From the NCBI GenBank assembly GCA_037384425.1, contig JARROA010000003.1, positions 189,176-253,175 on the forward strand: a stretch of DNA of 64,000 nt, read 5' to 3'. The DNA is from Thiodiazotropha sp037384425. Its GTDB lineage: Bacteria > Pseudomonadota > Gammaproteobacteria > Chromatiales > Chromatiaceae. This document shows, one piece after another, positions 30,526 to 39,674 of the stretch. Made by a program: the position numbers and the translations under genes. How positions within the stretch are numbered: position 1 is the stretch's first letter; each line of letters starts with the position of its first letter. Below the pieces are notes generated by a model. It made no database searches and was not told the DNA's origin. It was given only the letters and a program-made list of their open reading frames with translations.

Positions 30526-31149
30526 TTAATGCACTCTCTCCACAGGCTGCCGATTGGGCCGCCCGAAAGTGAACATCCTGCCCATGGTCGTCTCGCCTCG
30601 CGCATGGTGCAGCAGAGCCATGCCGGCATGGCCCAGCACGTAGACCCACATCAGCGTCGCCAGGGAGCGGTGCAGAGTGAGAACGAGGCGAGCCCAGTCA
30701 GCGAGTTGCCCCGAGTCAGACATACCTAGCCAGACAGTAAAACCAGTCAGCGCCATGCCGAGGGCACACAAGGCACCCAAGCCATGGACGGTGCGGGCAA
30801 TGCGGTTATTGTCAGCCGGTGAAGGCGAGCACCGCGAGCGCAGAGACACCCAGGTGCTTTTCACGGCTTGTAATAACGCATGACGGGAAGTGGATGAAAA
30901 CCAGGGGAACAGTTCTCCAGATCCTTCCTCGGTCCGACGAACGAAGAGCCAGACAAACCAGGCGAGGATGAGTGACAACGACAGCATCCCGAACACCTCA
31001 TGCAGTTCGAAGCCAATGGCGCTTAACCCGTTGCGTACAACTTTGGTTCCGGGCATCTCCATGAAAGTTGATAGCAGCAACTGCAGGCTGATACCGATTA
31101 CCAGGCCGGCATGCAGCAGTCTTGTGGTCAAACTCGGTGTCTTTTCCAT
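30526..31149 (-). CDS. Cytochrome b561-type membrane protein
   Basis: A 207-residue protein with four predicted membrane helices. Histidines in the right places for two b hemes are visible: near residue 13 (RLLHAGL), in LTLHRSLATLMW, and in VLGHAGMALLHHARG. This is the prokaryotic cytochrome b561/hydrogenase b-subunit type. It would pass electrons across or within the inner membrane; its partner is not encoded next to it. It is the last gene of a three-gene unit after the marC-family gene, 21 bases downstream. Confidence 0.85.
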   Translation of the reverse strand: MEKTPSLTTRLLHAGLVIGISLQLLLSTFMEMPGTKVVRNGLSAIGFELHEVFGMLSLSLILAWFVWLFVRRTEEGSGELFPWFSSTSRHALLQAVKSTWVSLRSRCSPSPADNNRIARTVHGLGALCALGMALTGFTVWLGMSDSGQLADWARLVLTLHRSLATLMWVYVLGHAGMALLHHARGETTMGRMFTFGRPNRQPVERVH

Positions 31150-31170
31150 CAGTATGATCTCCAGATAAGG

Positions 31171-31812
31171 TCAAGCCAGTCCCGGCAACAGCTGCTGCAA
31201 ACCCTGGGTGATGAATTGGATGGCGATAGCCGACAGCAACAGTCCCATGATGCGGCTGGCCACATTGATGCCGGTCTTGCCCAACACACGGGCCAGTTGC
31301 TCGCCCAGAGCAAGCGACAACCAGACCAGGCCGGCAACGAGCCAGATCTCGCCGAGCAATGCTCCGCTACCCAGCCAACTGCTGCGCCCATGGGCATAGA
31401 TGATGACAGTACTGATCGCACCCGGTCCGGCCAGCAGGGGTATGCCTAGCGGCACCACTCCCACCTGGGCCTTATCCTGCGCCTCGTTGGCCTCTTCATC
31501 GGTATGCCGTGCGCCGCTCATCTTTGCATGCAGCATGGCGATCGCCATCAGCAGGATGAGGATCCCTCCGCCCACCCGAAACGACGGGATGTCGATACCG
31601 AAAAAACGCAACAGCGTCTCTCCGCCCAAGGCGGCAAGACTCAGCACGGCCGCAACCGTGAGTGCGGTACGGTGCGCGGTGGCCCGGCGCTGTGTAGGGT
31701 CGTCGCCTGTTGTCATGGCGGTGAATGCGGAAATCGCCAACAGCGGATTGACGATCACGATCAAACCGATCAGGGAGTGCAGTTCGCCGTGCCAATCAAA
31801 CATCTTCCACAC
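31171..31812 (-). CDS. MarC family inner-membrane protein
   Basis: A 213-residue protein with six hydrophobic helices. The family signature NPLLAISAFTAMT near the start and the LGIPLLAGPGAISTVI stretch are clear. Function is unknown in the family; the old link to multiple antibiotic resistance was not upheld. Its start overlaps the end of the small membrane protein upstream by 17 bases. Confidence 0.92.
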   Translation of the reverse strand: MWKMFDWHGELHSLIGLIVIVNPLLAISAFTAMTTGDDPTQRRATAHRTALTVAAVLSLAALGGETLLRFFGIDIPSFRVGGGILILLMAIAMLHAKMSGARHTDEEANEAQDKAQVGVVPLGIPLLAGPGAISTVIIYAHGRSSWLGSGALLGEIWLVAGLVWLSLALGEQLARVLGKTGINVASRIMGLLLSAIAIQFITQGLQQLLPGLA

Positions 31813-32071
31813 TCCCTTGTCTCACCTCTGTTTCCACGACATGATACTCACCCTCGATCACTGCTGGTCGGGTACCCTGCCGCGGCTTGAGCAGATGTCT
31901 GCGTATCCACCACAAGCGCAGCAGGAGCAGTCCGCTCGCCACCAGCGCCAATCCGAAGAAGAGCGCTCCGGCAAACAGCCCAAGGATCAACCAGATCCCA
32001 ACAAGCAGACCCGAAAGAAGCTTGTGTACCCCGCTGTATTGCGTTGTTTTCCGTTCCCATTGCTTCGACAT
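31796..32071 (-). CDS. Small two-helix membrane protein
   Basis: The ATG at 32071 gives 91 residues; the frame is open to 32095. Two closely spaced hydrophobic helices (about residues 19-52) are followed by a basic stop-transfer stretch and a cytoplasmic tail with the motif IEGEYHVVE. The family is not recognised. Overlap with the marC-family gene suggests one transcript and perhaps a joint role. Confidence 0.7.
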   Translation of the reverse strand: MSKQWERKTTQYSGVHKLLSGLLVGIWLILGLFAGALFFGLALVASGLLLLRLWWIRRHLLKPRQGTRPAVIEGEYHVVETEVRQGSVEDV

Positions 32072-32095
32072 AAGGCCACCTCTCGCTAAACCCAT

Positions 32096-32478
32096 TGCAG
32101 GATACGGACCAGCCAGGCCTCGTGGTTTATTTCATTGTCATCTCACTACCCTTGACAGCACATGCGCATGCTCTCTGCACGCTTGCAGCCACACCCAGGC
32201 CGGAGCAATCGCATCACCGCCGTCTCTGTGCCAGTGACATCCTCTTCCTTATCCCCACAATGCGGTGACTTTGCACCGGCGAGGCTGGTGGATATTGCCC
32301 AGTAACAGAGACATTGAGCCCGCACTGGTCACACCGAAAGCAGAACAATCAAACTGAATGCCGCATTCAAGCAGCCACGGGGTTGATGGCAAGACATGGC
32401 ATCCGGCTTGCACAGAGAGGGTATGCCCAGGAGTCGCTGGGTTGAGGACTTTCATCAACCGTTATCAGGAGAAGACCT
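32096..32478. other. Intergenic region upstream of the OmpA-like gene
   Basis: No gene is supported. A TTGACA occurs at 32152-32157 without a convincing -10 at the right distance. The OmpA-like gene has a strong ribosome site, AGGAGAAG, just before 32479. Several GC-rich partial inverted repeats lie around 32250-32430. Confidence 0.45.
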
Positions 32479-33117
32479 ATGAAACCTCTTTACAAAAGCA
32501 TGCTTGGCGCCTTAATCATCGGCACGCTCAGCAGCGTCCAATCCGCCATGGCGGACGAGGCAAGCGGCTATGTTCTCGATAGTGCCGGTCAGCCCGTCCT
32601 GACCAGTAGCGGCGGTTGCCTTCATACCGAGTCCTGGGACGCATCCATGCCGACCTGTCCTGAACCCACACTGGTGTTCGAGGAAGATCAGGGCAAGATC
32701 CTATTTGCCCTCGATGATTCCGAATTCTTCGGTTTTGACAAGGTCACACTCAACGATCAGGCCAAGGCCGATCTCGACACAATGATCAATGCCGTAGAAG
32801 ACTCGGACGAGATTCACCGTGTCAGTGTTACCGGACATGCGGATCAGATCGGACCCTCGCCCTATAACGAGCAGCTGGCACTGAAACGGGCTGATAGCAT
32901 CAAAAACTATCTGATCAGCAAAGGCATTCCCGCCGACCGTATCCAAACGCTCAGCGACGGAAGTTCCCAACCACTGGTCAGTTGTCCGAACATCACGAAC
33001 CGATCAGATCTCATCCGCTGTCTGGCACCCAACCGTCGGGTGGAAATCGAGGCCTTGGTGGCGAACAACGTCGTAATCGACACCGAACTCCTGCTGCCTT
33101 CCGGACAATCGCTATGA
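32479..33117 (+). CDS. OmpA-family outer-membrane/peptidoglycan-binding protein
   Basis: A 212-residue protein with a cleavable signal peptide ending AMADE. A short cysteine-containing N-terminal segment is followed by a complete OmpA C-terminal domain (about 75-195): FFGFDKVTLNDQAKADLD, VSVTGHADQIGPSPYNEQLALKRAD, and a closing PNRRVEIE. This domain binds peptidoglycan. The N-terminus has no beta-barrel, so the protein is periplasmic or tethered. It is a single gene followed by a strong terminator. Confidence 0.9.
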   Translation: MKPLYKSMLGALIIGTLSSVQSAMADEASGYVLDSAGQPVLTSSGGCLHTESWDASMPTCPEPTLVFEEDQGKILFALDDSEFFGFDKVTLNDQAKADLDTMINAVEDSDEIHRVSVTGHADQIGPSPYNEQLALKRADSIKNYLISKGIPADRIQTLSDGSSQPLVSCPNITNRSDLIRCLAPNRRVEIEALVANNVVIDTELLLPSGQSL

Positions 33118-33153
33118 GGGTGCAGTGAACACCAGGTACAGCCTGCGGAATCG

Positions 33154-33185
33154 ACCCGGTCGTGCGTTGGCACCACCGGGTTTTT
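33154..33185 (+). terminator. Rho-independent terminator after the OmpA-like gene
   Basis: ACCCGGT pairs with ACCGGGT, with an inner GTGC/GCAC extension round a four-base loop, and is followed by TTTTT. It lies about 37 bases past the stop. Confidence 0.9.
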
Positions 33186-33283
33186 CATTGCGTCATGATT
33201 CAGTTTGGCTCCCGTCTAAACAGCGCATCGTACAGAGCGGACCGCAGCAACCCTGCATCAAAGCGTCGAATGAAGGGAAAGGT

Positions 33284-34792
33284 TCAGTCCGAAGCCACCT
33301 GGCTCTTGAGCAGGAGCAGCAATGGCGCCATCAGCAGAAAGCTCAATGCGATCAGCATATAGACCTGGGTAAAGGCGAGCATGGAGGATTGCCGCCCCAA
33401 CTCCTGGCCCAACAGGGCGACGGCAACAGGATCGTGTAACTCGAGCCCCTGACTTGCCAGCCAGTGGTGCAAGGCGGGGTTGAATAAAGTGATATGCCCA
33501 CCCAGCTGGTTCCAGTCCATCTGACCGAAGCGGGTATACCAGGTGGCGGCGATCGACACCCCCACCGCGCTGCCGATGGTGCGTGAGAGATTGAACAGCC
33601 CTGCGCCCCCATCCGCTTGTTCACGGCTCAGGGTGCTATAGGCCATGGTCGACAGGGGCACGAATACCGCCCCCATGCCGACACCCTGTATCACCCCCGG
33701 CCAGATGACCCAGCCAGGACTCAGACTCAGATCGTAGAATGCCATCAAGCCGGTACCCAGCGCTGCCAACAGCATCCCACCGCCGACCAGCCAGCGGTGA
33801 TCGACCCGCGCGGTCAGGCGCGCCACGATGGCCATGGAGAGTGCCGACCCCAGCGCCCTGGGTGCCATCACCAGTCCGGTGGTCTCCACCGGATAACCAA
33901 ACAGGCGTTCGAGCATGATCGGCTGCAGGGCGATGGTACCGAACAGTCCCAGTCCGAACACCAGCATCATCAACGACGCCAGCGCCAGATTACGATCGCG
34001 AAACAGCCGCAGATTCACGATCGGCCGCGCCACACTGAGTGAACGCAGGACAAAAGAAACAATACCTGCCACCGCCAGCATGCTCAGCAGGTCGATCATC
34101 CCCGACTGCCACCAACCCTCCTGGTTACCCCGATCGAGCAGAGTCTGCAGGCTGCCGATGCCGATGACCATCAACACCGCGCCCAGCAGGTCGGTACCGA
34201 CCTCGCGCCGGGCTGTCTCCCGGATGTAGCGCGCCACCAGCAGCAGATTCAACAGTCCCACCGGCAGGTTGATATAGAACACCCAACGCCAGTTGAGCAC
34301 CTCGGTGACAAAACCGCCAACCGTTGGACCGAGCACCGGCCCGAGCATGATGCCGACACCCCAGATCGCCATCGCCTTGCCGCGCTCCTCAGCGGGAAAG
34401 ACATCGACCATCACCGCTTGCGACAGCGGAATCAACGGCGCTCCGGCAATCCCCTGCAAGAGACGGAAACTGACGATCTCCGGCAGGCTGCTGCTCTGCC
34501 CGCAGAGCGCCGAGGCAAGCACGAAGCCAACGATGCCAAACATCAATACACGCCGACGGCCAAAACGTCCTGCCAGATAACCTGTCAACGGAATGGTCAC
34601 CGCTTCCGCCACGATATACCCGGTGAGTACCCAAGTGACCTGATCGGCGGTGGCGCCCAGGGCGCCCATCATATGCGGCAGGGTGACGTTGACGATGGTC
34701 ATATCCATGATGACCATCACGGTGGTCAGCATCAGCGCCACCCCCGTCAGCAGCCGGTTGCTGTTTTCCGCGGCGGTCTGCGCAAGCTTCAT
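33284..34792 (-). CDS. emrB: DHA2-family (EmrB/QacA) drug-efflux transporter
   Basis: The ATG at 34792 gives 502 residues with 14 predicted helices. Major-facilitator signatures are present: the helix 2-3 loop GYLAGRFGRRRVLMFG and the drug:proton antiporter motif GVGIMLGPVLGPTVGG in helix 5, with acidic MDMTIVNVTLP in helix 1. It follows the membrane-fusion gene by 16 bases. Together they would form an EmrAB-type pump using a TolC-like channel encoded elsewhere. The substrate is unknown. Confidence 0.92.
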   Translation of the reverse strand: MKLAQTAAENSNRLLTGVALMLTTVMVIMDMTIVNVTLPHMMGALGATADQVTWVLTGYIVAEAVTIPLTGYLAGRFGRRRVLMFGIVGFVLASALCGQSSSLPEIVSFRLLQGIAGAPLIPLSQAVMVDVFPAEERGKAMAIWGVGIMLGPVLGPTVGGFVTEVLNWRWVFYINLPVGLLNLLLVARYIRETARREVGTDLLGAVLMVIGIGSLQTLLDRGNQEGWWQSGMIDLLSMLAVAGIVSFVLRSLSVARPIVNLRLFRDRNLALASLMMLVFGLGLFGTIALQPIMLERLFGYPVETTGLVMAPRALGSALSMAIVARLTARVDHRWLVGGGMLLAALGTGLMAFYDLSLSPGWVIWPGVIQGVGMGAVFVPLSTMAYSTLSREQADGGAGLFNLSRTIGSAVGVSIAATWYTRFGQMDWNQLGGHITLFNPALHHWLASQGLELHDPVAVALLGQELGRQSSMLAFTQVYMLIALSFLLMAPLLLLLKSQVASD

Positions 34793-34808
34793 GGATCCAC
34801 TCCCGCAC

Positions 34809-35813
34809 TCAAGGACTCTGCGTCGTGTTGATCGTGACCTCACTGCTGGCACCCAGGCGCAATCCGGGTGCCGGGTCGAGAATGTGCACTCGCACCGGGA
34901 AACGTTGCGTCACCTTCACCCAGTTGCCGGTCGCGTTTTCAGGCGGAAACAGGGAAAAAGCGGTGCCCGAGGCCGGACTCAGGCTGACCACTCTGCCGTT
35001 GAAAGTCTTGCCCGGCGCCATGTCCACGGTCACCTGTGCCGGCAGACCGGGATGGATGCGCACCAGGTCAGTCTCCTTGAAGTTGGCATCCACCCAGACA
35101 TCGCCCGTTTCGACCAGAGCGAACAGGCCCTGACCGGCGGTGACGAAACTGCCTGCCCGCAGATCCACCTCGCCGACGATACCGTCTGCCGGCGCCAAGA
35201 CCCGGGTATGCTGCAGATCCAGTTGCGCCTGATCCCGAACTGCCATGGCCAGCTTGATCGCGGCATTGTCATCGCCATCAGCTCCCCGGCGTGCAATGGC
35301 CGCCGCTTTTTGCGCCTGGGCCACGGCGAGGGCATCTTGCGCTTCCTTCAGCGCCTTGCGGGCGGCGTCGCCGTCATCTTTCGAAGCGGTACCCTTTTGC
35401 ACCAGCTTCATCACCCGTGCTGTGTGCCGTCGCGCCTCCCGCAAGCTGGCCTGTGCCGCATCCACCTGGGCCTGGGCGGTAACCACCTGCGCCTGGGTGG
35501 CACGCTGCGCCTGTCTCGCCTGCTGCAGATCGGCATCCGCCTTTTGCAGGGCCAAGGCAAAGGGTTTGGGATCGATGCGAAACAGCGTATCGCCCCGCTT
35601 CACGGCCTGGTGGCTGAGCACCGCCACCAAGGCAACGGGGCCACTCACCTGGGCGCTGATATCGACCACGTGCATACCGAGATAAGCGTCGGAAGTGGAG
35701 GGATGGAGATGCTGATAGTGGTCGACGTAGGCGGCGGCTGCGCCGCCTATCAGCAACAGCGGCAAGAGGATAAGGATTCGACGCAAGTTCACTTTGCATT
35801 CTCCCGGTAGCAT
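34809..35813 (-). CDS. emrA: HlyD/EmrA-family membrane fusion protein
   Basis: A 334-residue protein with one N-terminal membrane helix (about 10-30). It has a biotinyl-lipoyl half-motif (VSGPVALVAVLSHQAVKRGDTLFRIDP), a long coiled-coil hairpin, the returning half-motif and a beta-barrel with the TVDMAPGKTFNGRV stretch. It bridges the inner-membrane pump to an outer-membrane channel. It is the first gene of the emrAB pair; no adjacent regulator is seen. Confidence 0.92.
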   Translation of the reverse strand: MLPGECKVNLRRILILLPLLLIGGAAAAYVDHYQHLHPSTSDAYLGMHVVDISAQVSGPVALVAVLSHQAVKRGDTLFRIDPKPFALALQKADADLQQARQAQRATQAQVVTAQAQVDAAQASLREARRHTARVMKLVQKGTASKDDGDAARKALKEAQDALAVAQAQKAAAIARRGADGDDNAAIKLAMAVRDQAQLDLQHTRVLAPADGIVGEVDLRAGSFVTAGQGLFALVETGDVWVDANFKETDLVRIHPGLPAQVTVDMAPGKTFNGRVVSLSPASGTAFSLFPPENATGNWVKVTQRFPVRVHILDPAPGLRLGASSEVTINTTQSP

Positions 35814-36246
35814 TCAACGGTACTGACACGAGCGTGTATGGACCCTTGCCACGCTCTTTCCCCCAATACAGCAAATCCCCTGCCAGCCGTTCCGATCGAC
35901 AGCACTGTAATGCGCAATGACTGGTGGCACTGGCCATTCTCTGGATAAATCAGGCTTGGCAAGCTCTCGCCATGAACCGGGTGCAGACAAAGGTATTCAT
36001 AAACTGGCTCAGCTAGACCGGACTTCGGTTCAATTCAACCAATTCACTCCTTTGAGTCGCCGCCTCATGAATTCAACAGAATGCGAGATGCCAGCAAACT
36101 TGACTACATGGCGTTGTGCTGTATTCCGGTATGGGGTATGCATGGATACAGGTGTCGGATGTTCCGGCGCTTCCAATACCAAATCCTTGGATTGGTGCAT
36201 CATCACCTTATCGTGCTGAGTTCAACCGAGTCTGGAGAGTACAATC
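35814..36246. other. Intergenic region without a gene
   Basis: It contains the upstream regions of emrA (left) and of the DUF3096 microprotein (right). No credible ORF, repeat or RNA is visible. The base composition looks more AT-rich than the flanks. Confidence 0.45.
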
Positions 36247-36393
36247 ATGGACATCATGCTGGTTCCACCTTTGGTATCCATCCTTGCAGGATTCGCCATC
36301 CTGATCTGGCCGCGCCTGCTCAACTACATCGTGGCCTTCTATCTGATCCTGGTCGGATTGCTGATGTTGCTCCCTCAGTTACCTTTGGCATAG
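36247..36393 (+). CDS. DUF3096-type membrane microprotein (48 residues)
   Basis: The small frame starts ATGGACATCATG, preceded by a GGAG ribosome site about 10 bases upstream, and ends in TAG. The product has a first hydrophobic helix, the central PRLLNYIVAFYLI motif and a second helix (LVGLLMLLPQLPLA). That is the pattern of DUF3096 proteins, two-helix inner-membrane peptides of unknown function. It lies in a group of envelope genes. Confidence 0.8.
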   Translation: MDIMLVPPLVSILAGFAILIWPRLLNYIVAFYLILVGLLMLLPQLPLA

Positions 36394-36622
36394 GCATAAA
36401 TCCAAAGATCAATCCTGGCCAGAGGCACGATCGGGCAGGTGGTATGAACAGAAGGTCTGATAGAGATATTCGAGCAGGTAGGATGGTATCGCGTCAGCCC
36501 ACGGCGGAAAACAGTCTCGACCGATCACTATCTGACGCCTCCGCCAGGAGATGAGACGTCGCCGTCATACAGGTGTGTAGACGGCAAACCTGGTGTCTGA
36601 TGCGTCAGTGTCGGATTGCTGA

Positions 36623-36811
36623 TCAGATCTGCTTTTCCAGTCGATCCAGGGACAGACGCAACTCATCGATAATCATCTGACGGGCGAGCCGTTCGTTCGG
36701 TTCCGGAGTCTCCCATTCAAATATTCTCAAATATCTGTCTACCAGTTTCTCAGCGTCCTGATCCATTTCCAGACGATACTTTGCCAGTTCCACGGCTTCA
36801 TTCGTTTGCAT
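36623..36811 (-). CDS. Small acidic helical protein, unknown
   Basis: The ATG at 36811 has a well placed GAGGTG ribosome site and gives 62 residues; an earlier ATG at 36841 has none. The protein is all-helical and strongly charged, with heptad-like leucines (ELAKYRLEMDQDAEKLVDRYL and LRLSLDRLEKQI). I do not recognise a family. The good start context and codon pattern support a real gene. Confidence 0.6.
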   Translation of the reverse strand: MQTNEAVELAKYRLEMDQDAEKLVDRYLRIFEWETPEPNERLARQMIIDELRLSLDRLEKQI

Positions 36812-37061
36812 TTCGGTCACCTCTGTTTTAGTCGTTTCCAATCATCAACCATTGACTCGCAACATACATGCCAGCACCTTATGTCAGTTGCATAAACACA
36901 ACTGCGTCAGGAGGGACAGAGCAAAACAACCATGGAGAGGAAACGGCAAACAGTACGGCCACACAGTTCACGGCCCAAGCCAACCAAAGCGATAGGGTTC
37001 ATGCACCAGCTGAGGCCTGGCAATCACAGACCATGCGTCAATCCGCAACAAGGCCATACGC

Positions 37062-37679
37062 TTACGGCGATACCCGTTTGTCATCGTCACCACCGTTGAA
37101 CAGCAGGAAGAGCAGCACGCCCAACACCAGGACGATCGCCAGCAACACCCAGAGCATATCGTGATGCAGCAACCGATGGAGCACCGAGGCATGTTCGTCC
37201 AGGTAGTAGAGACCAAGTACCCAGAAGGAAACCCAAGCGGCCGAACCCAGCATATCGGCGAGCAGAAAGCGCAACCAGGGCATACAGGCGCTGCCGGCGA
37301 TCAATCCATCCAACTGACGGGTGCCATCGATGAAGCGGCCCAACAGGAGGAGCCCGATACCGAAGCGCCGAAAAAATCCCTCCAGTTGCGCCAGGCGTTG
37401 CCGCGGCACCCTGGCACGCAGTAACAAATGGCGTCCGCCTTGTCGACCGATCCAATACCCCAGGTTGTCTCCGCAGACCGCAGCCAGCCAGGAGACCAGC
37501 CATACAACGGGCAGACTCAGCTCGCCTCTGCCGGCCAGTAATGCCGCCCCGCTCATGAGTGTGGCGCCCGGCATAGGGATGCCGGTTCCCTCCAGCAGGA
37601 CAGTCAGTGCAACCGCCCAATAGCCATACTCCTGTATCCAGGGAAGTGCCACGGAAGCCCAGTGCGACAATCCGCTCAT
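37062..37679 (-). CDS. DedA family membrane protein
   Basis: A 205-residue protein. The family segments are GTGIPMPGATLMSGAALLAGRG near the start, GDNLGYWIGRQGG, and the conserved FRRFGIGLLLLGRFIDGTRQLDGLIAGSACMPWLRF with its GRF-x-P/D-x-R pattern. DedA/SNARE-associated proteins recycle lipid carriers such as undecaprenyl phosphate and support envelope homeostasis. It is about 92 bases downstream of the cardiolipin synthase gene on the same strand. Confidence 0.9.
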   Translation of the reverse strand: MSGLSHWASVALPWIQEYGYWAVALTVLLEGTGIPMPGATLMSGAALLAGRGELSLPVVWLVSWLAAVCGDNLGYWIGRQGGRHLLLRARVPRQRLAQLEGFFRRFGIGLLLLGRFIDGTRQLDGLIAGSACMPWLRFLLADMLGSAAWVSFWVLGLYYLDEHASVLHRLLHHDMLWVLLAIVLVLGVLLFLLFNGGDDDKRVSP

Positions 37680-37771
37680 CGACTTTTCTATCCCATGTGT
37701 TCGCGGCTTACTGTGTAGGTAAAAAACGCTCGCATGTGTTCATGCATGCCAGCCTCACTCTCTACGCGCCC

Positions 37772-39127
37772 TCACATTTGAAAAGCCAGCAGCAGTACCA
37801 GCCCCTCGACGATTTCACGCCATCTTCCCGTCGGCGGGGGGAGATAGACATCTGCACGCTCTCCCAACTCATTCAGCCAGACACCCAGGGCATTCACGTC
37901 GGTTTCGCTGGTGAAGAGACAGACCAACTCAAAATTGAGAAAGAGACTGCGCAGGTCGAGATTGGCCGATCCCGCCAAGGCCAGCTTGTCATCAACAACC
38001 ACACCTTTAGCGTGCACCATCGATCCGGCTATCAGCTTGACGTGCACACCGCTACGCCACAGTTCCCGCAAATAGCGACTGCGCGTGAAATCGGCCAAAC
38101 GATGGTTGGAGCGACGGGGCATGATCAAGGTGACCTGTACACCGCGCATGGCCGCCAGGCACAAGGCGCGCTGCAAACTCTCGTCGGGCACGAAATAGGG
38201 TGTCACGGCAACAATCCGTTTACGTGCCCGGAACAGGGCCGACAACAGCAGATCATGCAGCGGCTCGCCGGGTGTGTCGGGACCTGAGGTGATCACCTGG
38301 ACGCGCCCTGTTCCTGCAGGCTCCACCTCGGCTTTCGCGGACATTTGAATGCCAGTGGCGAAACGCCAATCGGCAGCAAAGACCTGGGCAAGCTGAAGGA
38401 CCACCGGGCCTTCGAGATCAAAGCTGAGATCGACCCAACGCGCATTCCCTTCGAAGCTTTCCTGCGCCAAATTGCGTCCTCCCAGCCAGGCGCGGCTGCC
38501 GTCCGCAAGGGCCAACTTTCGGTGATTACGCAGATTGGTCCGGCCGCGAAAAGGCCGATGCAGCAACGGGATGAACCAGGCGACCTGGATGCCTGCGGCC
38601 CGCAATTCCCGCACCCGCTTTCGGGGGTAGAGAAACGAGCCTATGCCGTCGAGCAGGAGTCTGACCTCTACACCCCGACTCGCTGCGTTCTGCAGTTGGC
38701 TGAAAATCGACCGACTGGTGGCGTCATCCGACACCAGATAGATACACAGCTCAAGGCTTTTGCGTGCATCGGTGATCAACGACAGCAGTGCCTGTAACGC
38801 AGTTTCGCCATCGGCATGGAAACGCGTCCGGTTACCGCCCCGTGCTGCCGGTACGGCGTGACTGGCGAGCAACCGTTGCAACCCATTCGCTTCGGATCCT
38901 CCCTCCTCCGACACCGCATGAACAACCTGTTGAGAGAGCACGGGTTCCAGTTTGCGTTTACCGAGGCTGAGATAAAGTGGAATTGCCAGCCAAGGCAGTG
39001 TCAGCATAAACAGCAGCCAGCCCCAGGTGGCGGAGGGAGATCGACGTGCACGCAGAATATCCACACTGAGCAGCACCACGAGTGCGCCACCCAGCAGTGT
39101 AGCCAAATGCAGGGAGAGGTAGTTCAC
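37772..39127 (-). CDS. cls: Cardiolipin synthase-like phospholipase D family protein
   Basis: A 451-residue protein with two N-terminal membrane helices (PLDc_N type) and two HKD motifs: NHRKLALADGSRAWLGG and VHAKGVVVDDKLALAGSANLD. Both histidine-lysine-aspartate sets look intact. Such enzymes join two phosphatidylglycerols to cardiolipin at the inner membrane. It lies between a coiled-coil membrane protein and DedA, in a row of membrane-homeostasis genes. Confidence 0.92.
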   Translation of the reverse strand: MNYLSLHLATLLGGALVVLLSVDILRARRSPSATWGWLLFMLTLPWLAIPLYLSLGKRKLEPVLSQQVVHAVSEEGGSEANGLQRLLASHAVPAARGGNRTRFHADGETALQALLSLITDARKSLELCIYLVSDDATSRSIFSQLQNAASRGVEVRLLLDGIGSFLYPRKRVRELRAAGIQVAWFIPLLHRPFRGRTNLRNHRKLALADGSRAWLGGRNLAQESFEGNARWVDLSFDLEGPVVLQLAQVFAADWRFATGIQMSAKAEVEPAGTGRVQVITSGPDTPGEPLHDLLLSALFRARKRIVAVTPYFVPDESLQRALCLAAMRGVQVTLIMPRRSNHRLADFTRSRYLRELWRSGVHVKLIAGSMVHAKGVVVDDKLALAGSANLDLRSLFLNFELVCLFTSETDVNALGVWLNELGERADVYLPPPTGRWREIVEGLVLLLAFQM

Positions 39128-39163
39128 GACACATACTCGGCGGCCGCTGAGCTGATAATCCGG

Positions 39164-39643
39164 TCAGTGATCCGACTTTGCAGAGTGGCCTGAGGTTTCG
39201 ATCCGGGCAATGAGTGCATTGAGCTGGTCCTCGATACGACGATACGACTGTTGCAACTGCTGAGGCGTGGTACTGGTCAGCCTGTTGGGATCCTGCAGCG
39301 CCAGCAGACTCCTGCGCAGCGACTCTATCTCCTGCCGATCGGCCGAAAGCAACTCGGCTTGCTGCAGACTCAAGATGGCTTGCTGCAGATCGCGATGGGC
39401 TGTCTGCAGATTTGCCAGCAGCGCCTGTTCAGGGATATAGGATGCCTCGAGTTGCTGCCGGGCCGAAACCAGCGCGACCCGAGCCGGTTTGTAATAATCC
39501 GGTTCATACTGACGGACGACCAGTCCCAGTCCCAATACTGCCACCAGAAGCAACAGGCCGACAGTAAGCAGAAGACCATGGGAAAATCGACTGCGCGCTT
39601 TTTTCGCTTTAGGCCGGTGATGAACTGGGCTGCTAGTTGTCAT
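39164..39643 (-). CDS. Membrane-anchored coiled-coil protein, unknown
   Basis: A 159-residue protein with a basic N-terminus, one membrane helix (about 24-44), then a periplasmic region rich in glutamine and leucine heptads that should form coiled coils. No enzyme motif is visible. It sits 31 bases after htpX and 36 before cls on the same strand, so it is likely in their transcript. Confidence 0.75.
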   Translation of the reverse strand: MTTSSPVHHRPKAKKARSRFSHGLLLTVGLLLLVAVLGLGLVVRQYEPDYYKPARVALVSARQQLEASYIPEQALLANLQTAHRDLQQAILSLQQAELLSADRQEIESLRRSLLALQDPNRLTSTTPQQLQQSYRRIEDQLNALIARIETSGHSAKSDH

Positions 39644-39674
39644 GCTTCTCCTCGCATTGAAATGGCAGTCACTA

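Noticed and set aside
32152..32180. Sigma-70 promoter upstream of the OmpA-like gene
   Set aside because: TTGACA is present but no -10 box at 16-18 bases; too weak to list as a promoter.
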